DNA of 49,223 bases from JAVVEZ01 sp032250895 (GTDB lineage Bacteria > Pseudomonadota > Gammaproteobacteria > Pseudomonadales > Pseudohongiellaceae), in contig JAVVEZ010000019.1 of assembly GCA_032250895.1 (NCBI GenBank), positions 1-49,223 of the forward strand. The letters are read 5' to 3'. Shown here piece after piece: positions 8,958 to 18,052 of this stretch. Position numbers and translations under genes: made by a program. The notes under the pieces were generated by a model. That model was not told the DNA's origin and searched no databases. It was given only the letters and a program-made list of their open reading frames with translations. Positions within the stretch are counted from its first letter, which is position 1. The number at the start of each line of letters is the position of its first letter.

Positions 8958-10028
8958 ATGAACTTTTCCAGGCTTTTTTTACTTTTTCTGATGTCCACCT
9001 TCGGTAAGCTCGCCCGTATCGCTGGCAGCAAACACCCCGTCTCTGACGCCTTCCCTATTCTCTTTCTGCTGTGGCTGCTGCCGGTGTCGGCCCAGGCCCA
9101 GCAACTGTTGGCCGGAGAAAGGGAGGCCCAGGTAACAGCCATTCCTGGTGTCGTGGCGGCAGGCAGCCAGTGGCAACTGCTGTGGGCGGATTTTGTCACG
9201 GCCGATGGCATCGTCGGGACCGCAGACGGGGGCGTTCTGTTTGCCCAGGAACAGACCGATACCATCGTCAAGCTCAACAGCGACGGGCAGGAATTCGTCT
9301 ATCTGGAAAATACCAACGGTGGCGGTTCGATTTCCCTGGATGCCCAGGGGCAGCTGTTTGCCGTTCAACGTACCTGTACGGAGATCATGAACCCGGAATT
9401 ACCCGGCTGCAATGAGCTGACCCGGGTGGCGGTACTGGCTCCCCAATACAAACTGCTGGCCAACAGTTTTGCCGATGGCGAGCCGCTGGGACGCCTCAAT
9501 GATCTGATTGCCGATGGCAAGGGCGGCGCCTATTTCACCAGCGGCGGGGCCTATTATGTCAATGCCCGGGGTGTCGTCAGCATCGTGGCCCAGGATATTC
9601 GCGCCAACGGCATCATGCTGAGTCCGGATGGCAAAACCCTCTATGTCACCGACAACACCGTGGTACTGGCCTTTACGGTGGCGGCCAATGGTGCCACGTC
9701 CGGACGCCGTACCTTTGCTGCACTCAACGGTGACGATGGCGGTGACGGCATGGCCGTCGATGCACAGGGGCGGCTGTATGTGACGGCCAGCCTGGGTGTG
9801 CATGTGCTGTCTGCCAAAGGCGATTATCTGGGTCTGATTCCCACGCCCCGGCGTGCCATTACCCTGGCTTTTTCCGGCCCTGAAAAAAAGACCCTGTATG
9901 TGCCGCAGATGGGCGCAGTGGGGCCGGATGGCAAGGCCTGGACAACGCCGGAAGGCATTCGCAACACGGCGATGACCATCTATACCCTGCCCATGCTGAC
10001 CCCGGGTTATGCGGGCCGGCCCAAATAG
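8958..10028 (+). CDS. SMP-30/gluconolactonase-like beta-propeller protein, exported
   Basis: A 356-residue protein with an N-terminal hydrophobic export region ending near AQAQQ (about residue 49; the first 30 residues are unusually long for a signal peptide, so the true start could be internal). The mature part shows the repeated blades of SMP-30/lactonase-like propellers: ADGIVGTADGGVLFAQEQ, GRLNDLIADGKGGAYFT with the Asn-Asp metal pair, NGIMLSPDGKTLYVTDN, and DGMAVDAQGRLYVT. Family members hydrolyse lactones or related esters in a divalent-metal site. AAAGGGGG lies five bases before the ATG at 8958. It starts the plus-strand run continuing to the amidohydrolase, so a lactone intermediate of aromatic degradation is a reasonable but unproven substrate. 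Confidence 0.8.
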   Translation: MNFSRLFLLFLMSTFGKLARIAGSKHPVSDAFPILFLLWLLPVSAQAQQLLAGEREAQVTAIPGVVAAGSQWQLLWADFVTADGIVGTADGGVLFAQEQTDTIVKLNSDGQEFVYLENTNGGGSISLDAQGQLFAVQRTCTEIMNPELPGCNELTRVAVLAPQYKLLANSFADGEPLGRLNDLIADGKGGAYFTSGGAYYVNARGVVSIVAQDIRANGIMLSPDGKTLYVTDNTVVLAFTVAANGATSGRRTFAALNGDDGGDGMAVDAQGRLYVTASLGVHVLSAKGDYLGLIPTPRRAITLAFSGPEKKTLYVPQMGAVGPDGKAWTTPEGIRNTAMTIYTLPMLTPGYAGRPK

Positions 10029-10087
10029 GCACCGCCCTTGCGGAGAAGCCATTCATTTCAGTTGACCTTCATCATGGGAGCTTTAGC

Positions 10088-11128
10088 ATGACTGCACAGC
10101 CCGACGCCAGAACCTACAAACGCATCGCCACCGAAGAAGCCTGGGCACCGTCGACCATGCTGGAGCAATGGCGCAGAATCCTGCAGAAAAAATCCTTTGA
10201 CGACCCGGGTTTTCAAAGCCTGTGGGGCTTTTTCCTGCAACAGAACGTGGGCTATACGAATGACATCATCGCCCGGCTCCAGGATCTGGGCGAGCGCCGC
10301 CTGGGCGACATGGATGCCGCCGGCATCGACCAGCAGCTGCTCTTGCTGACCGCCCCTGGCGTGCAGGTCTTTGACCGGGATGACGCCGTTGCGATTGCCC
10401 GGGCCAGCAACGATGAGGTCAGTGAGGCCTGCCATCGGCATCCCGAACGTTTTGCGGCACTGGCGGCTGTGGCGCCCCAGGATCCGAAGGAAGCGGCCCG
10501 GGAAATCGACAGGGCTGTCAACAAGCTGGGCCTCAATGGCATTGTCATCAATTCCCACACCCATGGTGAATACCTGGATGATCCCAAATTCTGGGATATC
10601 TTCGAGGCGGCGGAAGCCCTGGATGCGGCCATTTACATCCACCCGCAGACGCCGCCGAAGGACATGGTCAATCAATTTTTGAAACGCAATCTGGATGGGG
10701 CGATCATGGGCTTCTCGGTCGAAGTGGCACTGCATACGGTTGCCATCGTGCTGAGCGGCGCCTTTGAGCGTTTCCCAAAATTGAAAATCGTCATCGGCCA
10801 TGCCGGGGAAGGCCTGCCGTTCTGGCTGTACCGGCTGGATTGCCAGCAGGATCTGGTGCTGGGCAGCATGGGTGAGAACAAGCTGAAACGAAAGATCAGC
10901 GACTATATCAAGGAGAATGTCTATGTCACGACCAGCGGCATGGGCTGGGAGCCCGCCATCCTGTTCATCCAGCAGATCATGGGGGTCGATCATGTGCTCT
11001 ACGCCATGGACTACCCGTTTCAGTATGTCATGGAGGAGGTCGCCACCACCGACAATCTGCCCATCAGTGCGGAAGACAGGTTGAAGCTATACCAAAGCAA
11101 TGCGCAAAGACTGTTTCATCTGAGATGA
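10088..11128 (+). CDS. Amidohydrolase-family decarboxylase (LigW/gamma-resorcylate decarboxylase-like)
   Basis: A 346-residue amidohydrolase_2 (ACMSD-type) TIM barrel. It begins RIATEEAW, in which Glu-x-Ala replaces the HxH of classical amidohydrolases, as in 5-carboxyvanillate decarboxylase. Other probable metal or catalytic residues are His185 (IYIHP), His238 (GHAGEGLPFW) and Asp308 (AMDYPFQ). Known relatives remove the carboxylate from 5-carboxyvanillate, gamma-resorcylate or related hydroxybenzoates without redox cofactors. GGGAG precedes the ATG. The stop overlaps a possible ATG of the next frame, and the downstream genes follow closely, suggesting one operon for a phenolic acid. The exact acid cannot be read from the sequence. 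Confidence 0.88.
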   Translation: MTAQPDARTYKRIATEEAWAPSTMLEQWRRILQKKSFDDPGFQSLWGFFLQQNVGYTNDIIARLQDLGERRLGDMDAAGIDQQLLLLTAPGVQVFDRDDAVAIARASNDEVSEACHRHPERFAALAAVAPQDPKEAAREIDRAVNKLGLNGIVINSHTHGEYLDDPKFWDIFEAAEALDAAIYIHPQTPPKDMVNQFLKRNLDGAIMGFSVEVALHTVAIVLSGAFERFPKLKIVIGHAGEGLPFWLYRLDCQQDLVLGSMGENKLKRKISDYIKENVYVTTSGMGWEPAILFIQQIMGVDHVLYAMDYPFQYVMEEVATTDNLPISAEDRLKLYQSNAQRLFHLR

Positions 11129-11181
11129 AGCCGTGTTTCCTTAAAAAGGCCAGAATCGTCGAGCTGCGGGAGAGAGTCTTT

Positions 11182-12405
11182 ATGCAAGCAAAATATTTGA
11201 GCGGGATGAGCATCACAGGCAGTCTGCTGCTTGCCGGCCTGCTGTCAGCCGCCAGTGCCCAGGATGATCCGCCACCTGACGGACAGGAGATTACCGGACT
11301 CGGCACCCTGTTTCTGCAGCCGACCCAGGATAATCCCGAGTTATCGCCACCGGAGGGTATAGAAGCCCTGCCGGTCGATCTGTTTACCACTGACAATTTT
11401 TATTTCGACCGGCAATATTGGACAGATCCCCGCTATACCCGCTGCAATACCCCGCGCCAGCTCACCGATATGTGGACCCAGGGTCGCGTGGGGCAATGGG
11501 GTGACTGCACCTTGGACCGTCCCCTGGCCTATATCGTCAGTCCTTATGCCTACAGCAGCGCACAGGAACACTACGCCGCACTGCAGGCCACCGCGCAAGC
11601 CCGTGGCGGGCCGACCCGGCATACCCGGGAATCCCTGCCGCACTGGGACGGCTGGTATAACCGTGGCGCGCCGGGCGAGCAGTGGCTGTATGGCCGCAAT
11701 CTGCAGACCGCCACATTGATGTCACTGTTGACACCTGAGTACCAGGCACGCATGACGCAAATGAATTACCATGAAGCGGTCAGCAACGCGCCCCAGTGGA
11801 ATGCATCCTTCTGTTATCCCGAAGGTCTGATGCGCTGGTGGTCACAATATGCCATTACCGCCATCGAGGTACTGATGACACCGGGCCAGGTGCAGCTTTT
11901 CAGCAGCCTTTCCGATAATTTTCTGCGCAAGATATTGATTGACCAGCAACATGTGGAACTGGTACCGCAGTGGTATGGTGAAACCGTGGGCTTCTGGGAT
12001 GGCGACACACTGGTGGCATGGACCGCCAATGTTCAGGGTTGGACCCTGTCTCATTCCATGTTCGAGTACAGCAATTCGCTGGAAGTGATCGAAGTGTTCA
12101 AACCGAATCCGACCGGTGGCGGCCTGATCGTTGACGCGACCTTCTATGATCCGGAAGCCTTCAGACAGCCCCTGCACACCCTTACACCCTGGAATAAACG
12201 TACAGAAATAAGCGATCCCAATTCGCGCCATACCTTTGTTGAGTGCCGGGTACAAAGTACCATTGTCAATGGACCCGATGGCAGGCCCACCCAGAAGATC
12301 TTCCTGGATGAAGATTTCATCGATTATTTCGCGCGGCCCTGGGCTCAGAACTGGGAAAAGCACTTTGAACAGGGCTGGGAAAAACCTGAAGAGCAGGGCG
12401 AATAA
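11182..12405 (+). CDS. Exported protein of unknown function, co-located with DUF6152 genes
   Basis: A 407-residue protein with a signal peptide (residues 1 to about 27, ending SAASAQ). An ATG at 11125 overlapping the previous stop is possible, but the ATG at 11182 has GGGAGAGAG upstream and gives a clean signal peptide. I do not recognise a named domain. Its C-terminal half contains GFWDGDTLVAWTANVQGW, then EVIEVFKPN and GLIVDATFYDPEAF. These resemble the GHWEGDVLVVDTIGF and later segments of the secreted protein at 21685–22878, so the two share a C-terminal module. Trp, Tyr and His are abundant. It lies between the LigW-like decarboxylase and a DUF6152 gene with short gaps, so it is probably co-expressed with them in the periplasm. 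Function unknown. Confidence 0.75.
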   Translation: MQAKYLSGMSITGSLLLAGLLSAASAQDDPPPDGQEITGLGTLFLQPTQDNPELSPPEGIEALPVDLFTTDNFYFDRQYWTDPRYTRCNTPRQLTDMWTQGRVGQWGDCTLDRPLAYIVSPYAYSSAQEHYAALQATAQARGGPTRHTRESLPHWDGWYNRGAPGEQWLYGRNLQTATLMSLLTPEYQARMTQMNYHEAVSNAPQWNASFCYPEGLMRWWSQYAITAIEVLMTPGQVQLFSSLSDNFLRKILIDQQHVELVPQWYGETVGFWDGDTLVAWTANVQGWTLSHSMFEYSNSLEVIEVFKPNPTGGGLIVDATFYDPEAFRQPLHTLTPWNKRTEISDPNSRHTFVECRVQSTIVNGPDGRPTQKIFLDEDFIDYFARPWAQNWEKHFEQGWEKPEEQGE

Positions 12406-12451
12406 GCAGGAAACCCTGCGCCATCAACGATTGGCAATACGGAGAAGACAG

Positions 12452-12898
12452 ATGAACACAGCCACCTTGAAAACCCGGCTTCTGGTCCTGCTGACGACAC
12501 TGAGCCTGGCGGCGCCCGTACTGGCTCATCATTCCTTTGCGATGTATGACCAGGACATCACCAAAACGCTGACCGGCAGACTGACCCGCTTCATCGTCGG
12601 TGCCAATCATTCCCAGTTTGTTTTTGATGTCGTGGACGACAAGGGCATGACCCTGCTCGATGACAAGGGTGCCCCCGTGATCTGGGGTGTGGAAACCGGC
12701 CCGGCTGGCCAGATCGCGCGCCAGGGCATTACCGTGGAGAGTTTTCCCATTGGGACCTATTTCACCGTAACACTCAACCCCTTGCGGGATGGCAGACCCT
12801 TCGGTACCCTGCGTGGTGGCATCATTCTGTGCGGTACCGAGCTGCCTGAAGCGGGCTGCAAGCGTGAAACCGGCACGGTTTTTCTGGAACGCAATTGA
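12452..12898 (+). CDS. DUF6152-family exported protein
   Basis: A 148-residue protein with a signal peptide (about residues 1–23) followed at once by the family hallmark HHSFAMYD. The rest is a small beta-rich domain (KTLTGRLTRFIVGANHSQFVFDV). The two His residues at the mature N-terminus could bind metal, which is inference. GGAGAAG precedes the ATG. It directly follows the 407-residue exported protein by 46 bases. Two more HH-F-x-x-F/Y-D proteins occur in this window (21685–22878 and 30162–30527), each beside catabolic or sulfur genes. DUF6152 has no established biochemical role. Confidence 0.8.
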   Translation: MNTATLKTRLLVLLTTLSLAAPVLAHHSFAMYDQDITKTLTGRLTRFIVGANHSQFVFDVVDDKGMTLLDDKGAPVIWGVETGPAGQIARQGITVESFPIGTYFTVTLNPLRDGRPFGTLRGGIILCGTELPEAGCKRETGTVFLERN

Positions 12899-12958
12899 CT
12901 GACTGGGCTTGAAGCCGATGAAACCGCTGCCGGCAAAGGCCTCACCGTTGCGAAGACG

Positions 12959-13016
12959 CAGGGAAGCCCTGAATAACTCCCGCAGAGACACCCCAGAGTT
13001 ATTCAGAGCTTCCCTG
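12959..13016. repeat. 58-base hairpin with 21-base arms
   Basis: Arms at 12959–12979 and 12996–13016 are complementary with one mismatch (core GAATAACTC / GAGTTATTC) around a 16-base loop. It lies 60 bases after the DUF6152 stop and 62 before the tannase start. There is no T-run, so it is more like an interspersed palindrome or RNA-processing hairpin than a Rho-independent terminator. A partial relative (TTTATTCAGAG) occurs near 30587. Confidence 0.6.
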
Positions 13017-13078
13017 GTTGACACTCCGGGATGAATCCAAGTGTAATGGCAGCAATTTTCCAGGCAGGGGGATACGTC

Positions 13079-14695
13079 ATGACCTTGGCAAGGCCGGTTT
13101 CATTCAGACCGTCACTCGCAGGTGGTTTGTTTGCCGCAGCATTCTGCCTGTCGGCGCTCACTGTTCATGCCCAGCCTTTTGCCAATGCCGATTCGGCGGC
13201 GGTGGCTTATGCGCAAGGCCGGATCGAGCCCAGGCAGGCCTGTGCCGATCTGGCAAATCTGAAACTGCCGGGGCTGTTGCGCATTTCCGCACGGCCGATC
13301 GCTGCCGAGGGAACCGTCCCCGCCCATTGCCGGGTCGATGGCATGCTCGATCCCGAGATCGTGTTTCAGGTGAACCTGCCGGCCAGCTGGAATGGCCGTT
13401 TCTACATGGTGGGCAATGGCGGACATGCCGGACAGCAGCCCGATGATCCGGGGCAGGTGGCAAACCGCAATGCCGCGCTCGCCCGGCACTTCGTCATGGC
13501 CACGACCGATACCGGTCACAACGCTGCGGAAGAGCCCGGAGCCAGTTTTGTGCTCAGCAATCCGCAGAAGGCCATCGACTATGCCTATCGTGGTGTGCAT
13601 CTGACGGCGGTCAGCGCCAAGGAAATCGCGCGGCATTACTACGGCCAGCCGGCGGCCTACTCGTACTGGAATTCCTGCTCCAATGGCGGCCGCCAGGGTC
13701 TGCTGGAAGCCCAGCGTTATCCGGATGATTTCGACGGCATCGTGGCCAATGCGCCCTGGGTGGATCAGACCGGTTTTACGGTCGCCGCCCTGTGGAACCA
13801 GCGTGCCCTGGCAGATGTACCCATCAGTGCCGGCAAGCTGGCGCTGCTGGCCAAGGTGGTCATGCAGAAATGTGACATCAGTGACGGGCTCGCCGATGGT
13901 CTGATCGACGATCCGCGTCAATGCCGCATCGATGTGGCCAGGGATGTGCCAAGTTGTCCGGCCGGAAGCGATACGGACTCTTGTCTGACAGCGGCGCAGG
14001 CAGAGGCCGTACAGCACATCTACAATGGCCCGCATGACAGTCAGGGCCGGCAGCTTTTCCCGGGTTTTATGCCGGGCAGTGAACAGCCGGTGCCGGGCTT
14101 TAACGGTGTGGTCGCCAGCTCCTGGACGAATTTGATCGTAGCGGCCAGTGCCACGGCCAAATCTGCCGACTTCAACCTGGCAGAAAACACCATGCGCTAC
14201 CTTGTGTTTCAGCCGCCGCGTCCAGCTTACGATTACCGCGACTTCGATTTTGACCGCGATCCGGAACTGCTCGATTACTGGGGTCGTCTGGCGGACGCCA
14301 CCGATACCGACCTGAGTGCCTTCCGTGCCAGAGGAGGCAAACTGATCCTGACACACGGCTGGTCCGACACCATTTTGCAACCCTTGATGACCGTGAATTA
14401 CTACGAGCAGGCTGTGGTCGCCAACAGTCCCGATGCCACCGGGTTCATGCGCCTGTTCATGGTGCCGGGCATGACACATTGTGCAGGAGGCCTGGGACCT
14501 GATCAGAATGATGCGGTGTCAGCCGTCATCGACTGGGTGGAAACAGGGCAGGCGCCGGAGCTGCTGGTCGCCAAAAAGATCGTCAACGGCACGACCACGC
14601 GTTCACGCCCCCTGTGTCCCTATCCGCAAGTGGCACGCTACCAGGGGCAGGGCAGCATCGATGAGGCCGCCAATTTTCAGTGTGTAGCGCCATAG
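13079..14695 (+). CDS. Tannase/feruloyl esterase family protein
   Basis: A 538-residue secreted esterase of the fungal-type tannase/feruloyl esterase family. The signal peptide ends near VHAQ (about residue 31). The diagnostic CS-D-HC arrangement is present: Cys200–Ser201 in NSCSNGGRQ, Asp430 in HGWSDT, and His467–Cys468 in PGMTHCAGG. In this family the two cysteines form a disulfide that ties the catalytic Ser and His together. Members hydrolyse galloyl, feruloyl or terephthalate-type esters. I use the ATG at 13079, which has GGGGG at the right distance and starts a normal signal peptide; an upstream ATG at 13031 would bury it. The setting with a LigW-like decarboxylase and PQQ dehydrogenase points to phenolic ester breakdown in the periplasm. 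Confidence 0.92.
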   Translation: MTLARPVSFRPSLAGGLFAAAFCLSALTVHAQPFANADSAAVAYAQGRIEPRQACADLANLKLPGLLRISARPIAAEGTVPAHCRVDGMLDPEIVFQVNLPASWNGRFYMVGNGGHAGQQPDDPGQVANRNAALARHFVMATTDTGHNAAEEPGASFVLSNPQKAIDYAYRGVHLTAVSAKEIARHYYGQPAAYSYWNSCSNGGRQGLLEAQRYPDDFDGIVANAPWVDQTGFTVAALWNQRALADVPISAGKLALLAKVVMQKCDISDGLADGLIDDPRQCRIDVARDVPSCPAGSDTDSCLTAAQAEAVQHIYNGPHDSQGRQLFPGFMPGSEQPVPGFNGVVASSWTNLIVAASATAKSADFNLAENTMRYLVFQPPRPAYDYRDFDFDRDPELLDYWGRLADATDTDLSAFRARGGKLILTHGWSDTILQPLMTVNYYEQAVVANSPDATGFMRLFMVPGMTHCAGGLGPDQNDAVSAVIDWVETGQAPELLVAKKIVNGTTTRSRPLCPYPQVARYQGQGSIDEAANFQCVAP

Positions 14696-14705
14696 TGTCT
14701 TGAGG

Positions 14706-14752
14706 TAGTACCTTGATTTGAAAATAGTACCTTGATTTGAATAGTACCTTGA
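14706..14752. repeat. Tandem 17–19-base repeat, 2.6 copies
   Basis: TAGTACCTTGATTTGAA occurs at 14706–14722 and 14725–14741, and TAGTACCTTGA restarts at 14742. It lies just after the tannase stop. Tandem sites of this spacing could be operator half-sites or simple slippage; no protein is known to bind them. Confidence 0.7.
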
Positions 14753-14798
14753 GCGCAGCTCGAAAAGTCACCCCTGCGTCATCCTCGCGCAGGCCATC

Positions 14799-14819
14799 AT
14801 GCCGGATTCCATCCGGCAT
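14799..14819. repeat. Perfect 8-base inverted repeat before PQQ dehydrogenase gene
   Basis: ATGCCGGA and TCCGGCAT flank TTCCA, 33 bases upstream of the PQQ dehydrogenase start. It is preceded by GCGTCATCCTCGCGCAGG, a degenerate version of the REP-like hairpin seen at 2855. It is probably a decayed REP-type repeat. Confidence 0.55.
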
Positions 14820-14852
14820 CTCTGACCCCTTGATCACAGGAGATTTCCGTAC

Positions 14853-17000
14853 ATGACAGTGACGAGTAAAGCCAGTCCCGCACATTTCGCCAGAGCCGCC
14901 GTTCTGGCTCTGGCCTCAGCGCTTGGTCTGGGTGCCTGTTCAGAGCAGGGAAGCGAAGCGCCGCTGCCGGCTTCAGGCAATGCCACGCCGCTGTCGGCGA
15001 TCCCGGCAGCGCCGGCTTTCTCCATCGCACAACTTGCCGCCCCGCCGACCGACAACTGGCTCACCAACGGGGGCAGCCTGATGAATCAGCGCTATTCGCC
15101 ACTGGACGAGATCGATAAAGACAATATCGTCCAGGTCAAGGCTGAGTGGCAGACCCATCTCGACTCGGGTCTTGGCCCGCGTCATTCCGGTCAGGGCGAG
15201 GCCCTGGTGTATGAGGGCGTGATCTACCAGGCCACCGGCGAGAACGATGTGTTTGCGATCAGTGTCGACAGCGGTGAAATCCTGTGGAAATACACCGCCA
15301 ATCTCGACCCTGAGGTCGTCACTGTCTGTTGTGGCTGGGCGGTACGCGGCCTTGCCCTCGGTGAAGGCAAAGTCTATGTGGGCACGCTCGATGCCCGGCT
15401 GCTTGCGCTGGATCAGCAGACCGGCGCCGTCGTGTGGGAGACCCGCGTGGCCGATCCGGCGGCAGGCTATTCGATTACTGCCGCGCCGCGTTATTACGAG
15501 GACAAAATCTTCATCGGTGTGGCGGGTGGCGAATATCAGGTGCGCGGCCGCATGCAGGCCTTTGATGCCGGCACTGGTGCGGAACTCTGGACCTTCAATA
15601 CGATTCCCGGCCCCGGTGAATTCGGCCACGATACCTGGCCCGCGGACAATGACGCCTGGATGTACGGCGGCGCGCCCATCTGGCAGACCCCGGCCATCGA
15701 TCCTGAACTGGGCATGCTCTATTTCAGTACCGGCAATGCCTCACCCGATCAGAACGGCGCCATCCGTGAAGGTGACAATCTCTTCACCGTTTCCATCCTG
15801 GCATTGGATCTGAACACAGGTGAATATCGTTGGCATTTTCAACAAACCCGTCACGATATCTGGGATTATGACTCCTCCAGCCCGGTGGTATTGTTCGATG
15901 TGGAAAAAGACGGTGTGCTGCGCAAGGGTCTGTCGCAAATCAGCAAGTCGGGCTATCTCTTTCTGATCGATCGCATCACCGGCGAAGGCTTGACGCCCAT
16001 CGACGAGGTGCCGGTGCCACAGATGGCCGAACAGTTCACCTCCGCCACTCAGCCGATTCCGCGCGGTGACGCCATGATCAAGCACTGCATCGACGAGGCT
16101 CCCGAAGGCTGGACCCTGACCAACAACGGTTGCACCTACACGCCCTTTGGGCGCGAACCCGCACTCTATGCTCCCCTGTCGGGTTCCAACTGGATGCCCA
16201 CAGCCTATGATCCCCGCACCGGCTATCTTTATGTCTGCGCCAGCGAAAGCATCGGTGGTGCCTACCTGGGTGACTTCACTGAAGCGGATCTGGGCGTACA
16301 AACCGGACAGATGATCTACGGTGGCGGTTTCCGCCTGCCGCGCGGCACACCACGCACCTCGTATCAGATTGCCGTGGACGTGCGCGATCACAGCATCGTG
16401 TGGAAACACGTGGCGGATGCCGGCTGCAGTGCCGGTGCCACCGTCACCGCCGGGGATTTGTTGCTGATAGGCCGGGGTGACGGCAGACTGCTTGCGATGG
16501 ACAGCGGCAGCGGTGAAAAACTGTGGGAATTCCAGACCGACGCCGGTGTGACCCCGAGCCCGGTCGTGTTCGAACATCAGGGCAAACAGAAAATACTGAT
16601 CTTTGCCGCCGGCTCCCTGTTCAATCCGGGGCCGAAAGGCGACAGCCTGTGGCTGCTGTCACTCGACGGCACCCTGGGGCCCACCCAGCCCAATCTTTCG
16701 AGCAACACCCCGCCCTCGATCATCATCGATGAAGCGCCCGCCGACGTCGCCATGCCGGACAGTACCGCGGATCTGGCCAGGGGACAGGAAATCTATAGTA
16801 CCCTGTGCATGGCCTGCCACGGCCCCGATGGTCAGGGTGGCCATGCCGAAGGGGGGGCGATACCGACAGACGCCACCATCGAACACATCTTCAGTACTGC
16901 CATCAAAGGTGGAGAAAAGATGCCGGCGTTTGCCAATGTGTACACGCCGGAAGAACTGAAGAGTGTGGCGACCTATGTGAGGCAGGAAGTCCTCGAGTAG
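14853..17000 (+). CDS. PQQ-dependent quinohaemoprotein dehydrogenase, lipoprotein
   Basis: A 715-residue quinohaemoprotein. The lipobox LGAC places the acylated cysteine at residue 29, so it is probably anchored to a membrane facing the periplasm. The eight-bladed PQQ propeller follows, with the adjacent Cys159–Cys160 pair in VTVCCGWAVRG (the unusual vicinal disulfide of PQQ alcohol dehydrogenases), Trp-docking repeats, and the WDYDSSSP segment carrying the probable catalytic Asp. A C-terminal cytochrome c domain has CMACH (Cys652, Cys655, His656) and a likely Met ligand in GGEKMPAF. Such enzymes oxidise alcohols or aldehydes and pass electrons via haem c to the respiratory chain. AGGAG precedes the ATG. 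The substrate is unknown; an aromatic alcohol would suit the neighbourhood. Confidence 0.92.
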   Translation: MTVTSKASPAHFARAAVLALASALGLGACSEQGSEAPLPASGNATPLSAIPAAPAFSIAQLAAPPTDNWLTNGGSLMNQRYSPLDEIDKDNIVQVKAEWQTHLDSGLGPRHSGQGEALVYEGVIYQATGENDVFAISVDSGEILWKYTANLDPEVVTVCCGWAVRGLALGEGKVYVGTLDARLLALDQQTGAVVWETRVADPAAGYSITAAPRYYEDKIFIGVAGGEYQVRGRMQAFDAGTGAELWTFNTIPGPGEFGHDTWPADNDAWMYGGAPIWQTPAIDPELGMLYFSTGNASPDQNGAIREGDNLFTVSILALDLNTGEYRWHFQQTRHDIWDYDSSSPVVLFDVEKDGVLRKGLSQISKSGYLFLIDRITGEGLTPIDEVPVPQMAEQFTSATQPIPRGDAMIKHCIDEAPEGWTLTNNGCTYTPFGREPALYAPLSGSNWMPTAYDPRTGYLYVCASESIGGAYLGDFTEADLGVQTGQMIYGGGFRLPRGTPRTSYQIAVDVRDHSIVWKHVADAGCSAGATVTAGDLLLIGRGDGRLLAMDSGSGEKLWEFQTDAGVTPSPVVFEHQGKQKILIFAAGSLFNPGPKGDSLWLLSLDGTLGPTQPNLSSNTPPSIIIDEAPADVAMPDSTADLARGQEIYSTLCMACHGPDGQGGHAEGGAIPTDATIEHIFSTAIKGGEKMPAFANVYTPEELKSVATYVRQEVLE

Positions 17001-17162
17001 CTCTTGTCAGCCCTCCGGTGTCAGGACAAGGGCGCCAAAACCGGCACTCGTGCTGTGCGGGCCTGCACGCAGATGCCATGTTCGGGCAAGTGCCGTTTCA
17101 CGCGGCGCCATGCCTGCAACGGCCAGCCATGAAGGACAGTTCAACCTTAGAGCGTGAGCGAT

Positions 17163-18041
17163 ATGAGCAGACATCATACTGAAACACCTGAAGTCTTCGC
17201 GTTTTTCGACAAAGACACCGCCACTTTTTCCTATGTCGTGAAGGACCCGGCATCCAGTGCCTGCGCTGTCATCGATTCCGTCCTGAACATTGACTATCCC
17301 TCCGGGACGATCAGCGGCGAGAGTGCTGATATCATTGTTGCCTTCATCCAGAAGCAGCAGCTGAACGTCGAATGGCTGATAGAAACACACGTCCATGCCG
17401 ATCATATTTCAGCCGCGCCCTATATACAGGAAAAGCTCGGCGGGAAAATTGGCATCGGTGACAAAATCACGCTGGTGCAGAAAACCTTCGGCAGGATTTT
17501 CAATGCGGGCCCTGAATTCCGGCCCGATGGCTCGCAGTTTGATCATCTGTTCCAGGACGGCGAGCATTACCAGGTGGGCAGCCTGGCTGCCATCGCACTG
17601 CATACGCCCGGCCACACGCCGGCCTGCATGACGCATGTACTGGGTGATGCGGCCTTTGTTGGCGATACCCTGTTCATGCCGGACCAGGGTACCGCGCGTG
17701 CTGATTTTCCCGGTGGTGATGCCAGAACGCTGTACCATTCCATTCAGAGAATATTCAGCTTGCCGGAGGCAACACGGCTGTTCATGTGCCACGATTACCC
17801 GGATGCCAGGGCAGTGGAATATGAGACCACGGTGCGTGCGGAGAAAAATGCCAATATCCATATAAACGGCAGCGTTGCCGAAGAGGCCTTCGTCAAGCGC
17901 AGACAAGCGCGTGATGCCACACTGGCCATGCCGAGGCTCATTCTGCCTTCGTTGCAGGTCAATATGAGGGCGGGCCATTTTCCCGAGCCCGAATCCAATG
18001 GTATGGTGTACCTGAAACTGCCTATCAATGCCTTCAAATAA
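17163..18041 (+). CDS. MBL-fold hydrolase, persulfide dioxygenase-like
   Basis: A 292-residue metallo-beta-lactamase-fold protein. HVHADH (residues 76–81), HTPGHT, FVGDTLF and MCHDY supply the metal ligands in the arrangement of the ETHE1/Blh persulfide dioxygenase group, which oxidises glutathione persulfide to sulfite with Fe(II). DxGTARADFPGGDA is also typical of this group. I start at the ATG at 17163; an in-frame GTG three codons earlier is possible. Eleven bases separate its stop from the DUF442–SQR fusion, and AAGGAG for the next gene lies in that gap, so they are co-transcribed. The partnership with a sulfide:quinone oxidoreductase supports the persulfide role over glyoxalase II. Confidence 0.88.
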   Translation: MSRHHTETPEVFAFFDKDTATFSYVVKDPASSACAVIDSVLNIDYPSGTISGESADIIVAFIQKQQLNVEWLIETHVHADHISAAPYIQEKLGGKIGIGDKITLVQKTFGRIFNAGPEFRPDGSQFDHLFQDGEHYQVGSLAAIALHTPGHTPACMTHVLGDAAFVGDTLFMPDQGTARADFPGGDARTLYHSIQRIFSLPEATRLFMCHDYPDARAVEYETTVRAEKNANIHINGSVAEEAFVKRRQARDATLAMPRLILPSLQVNMRAGHFPEPESNGMVYLKLPINAFK

Positions 18042-18052
18042 GGAGCAATCCT

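Noticed and set aside
13112..14479. Long minus-strand reading frame (455 codons) opposite the tannase-family gene
   Set aside because: It mirrors the coding strand of a clear enzyme, has His/Gln/Arg-rich nonsense composition and no family motifs.
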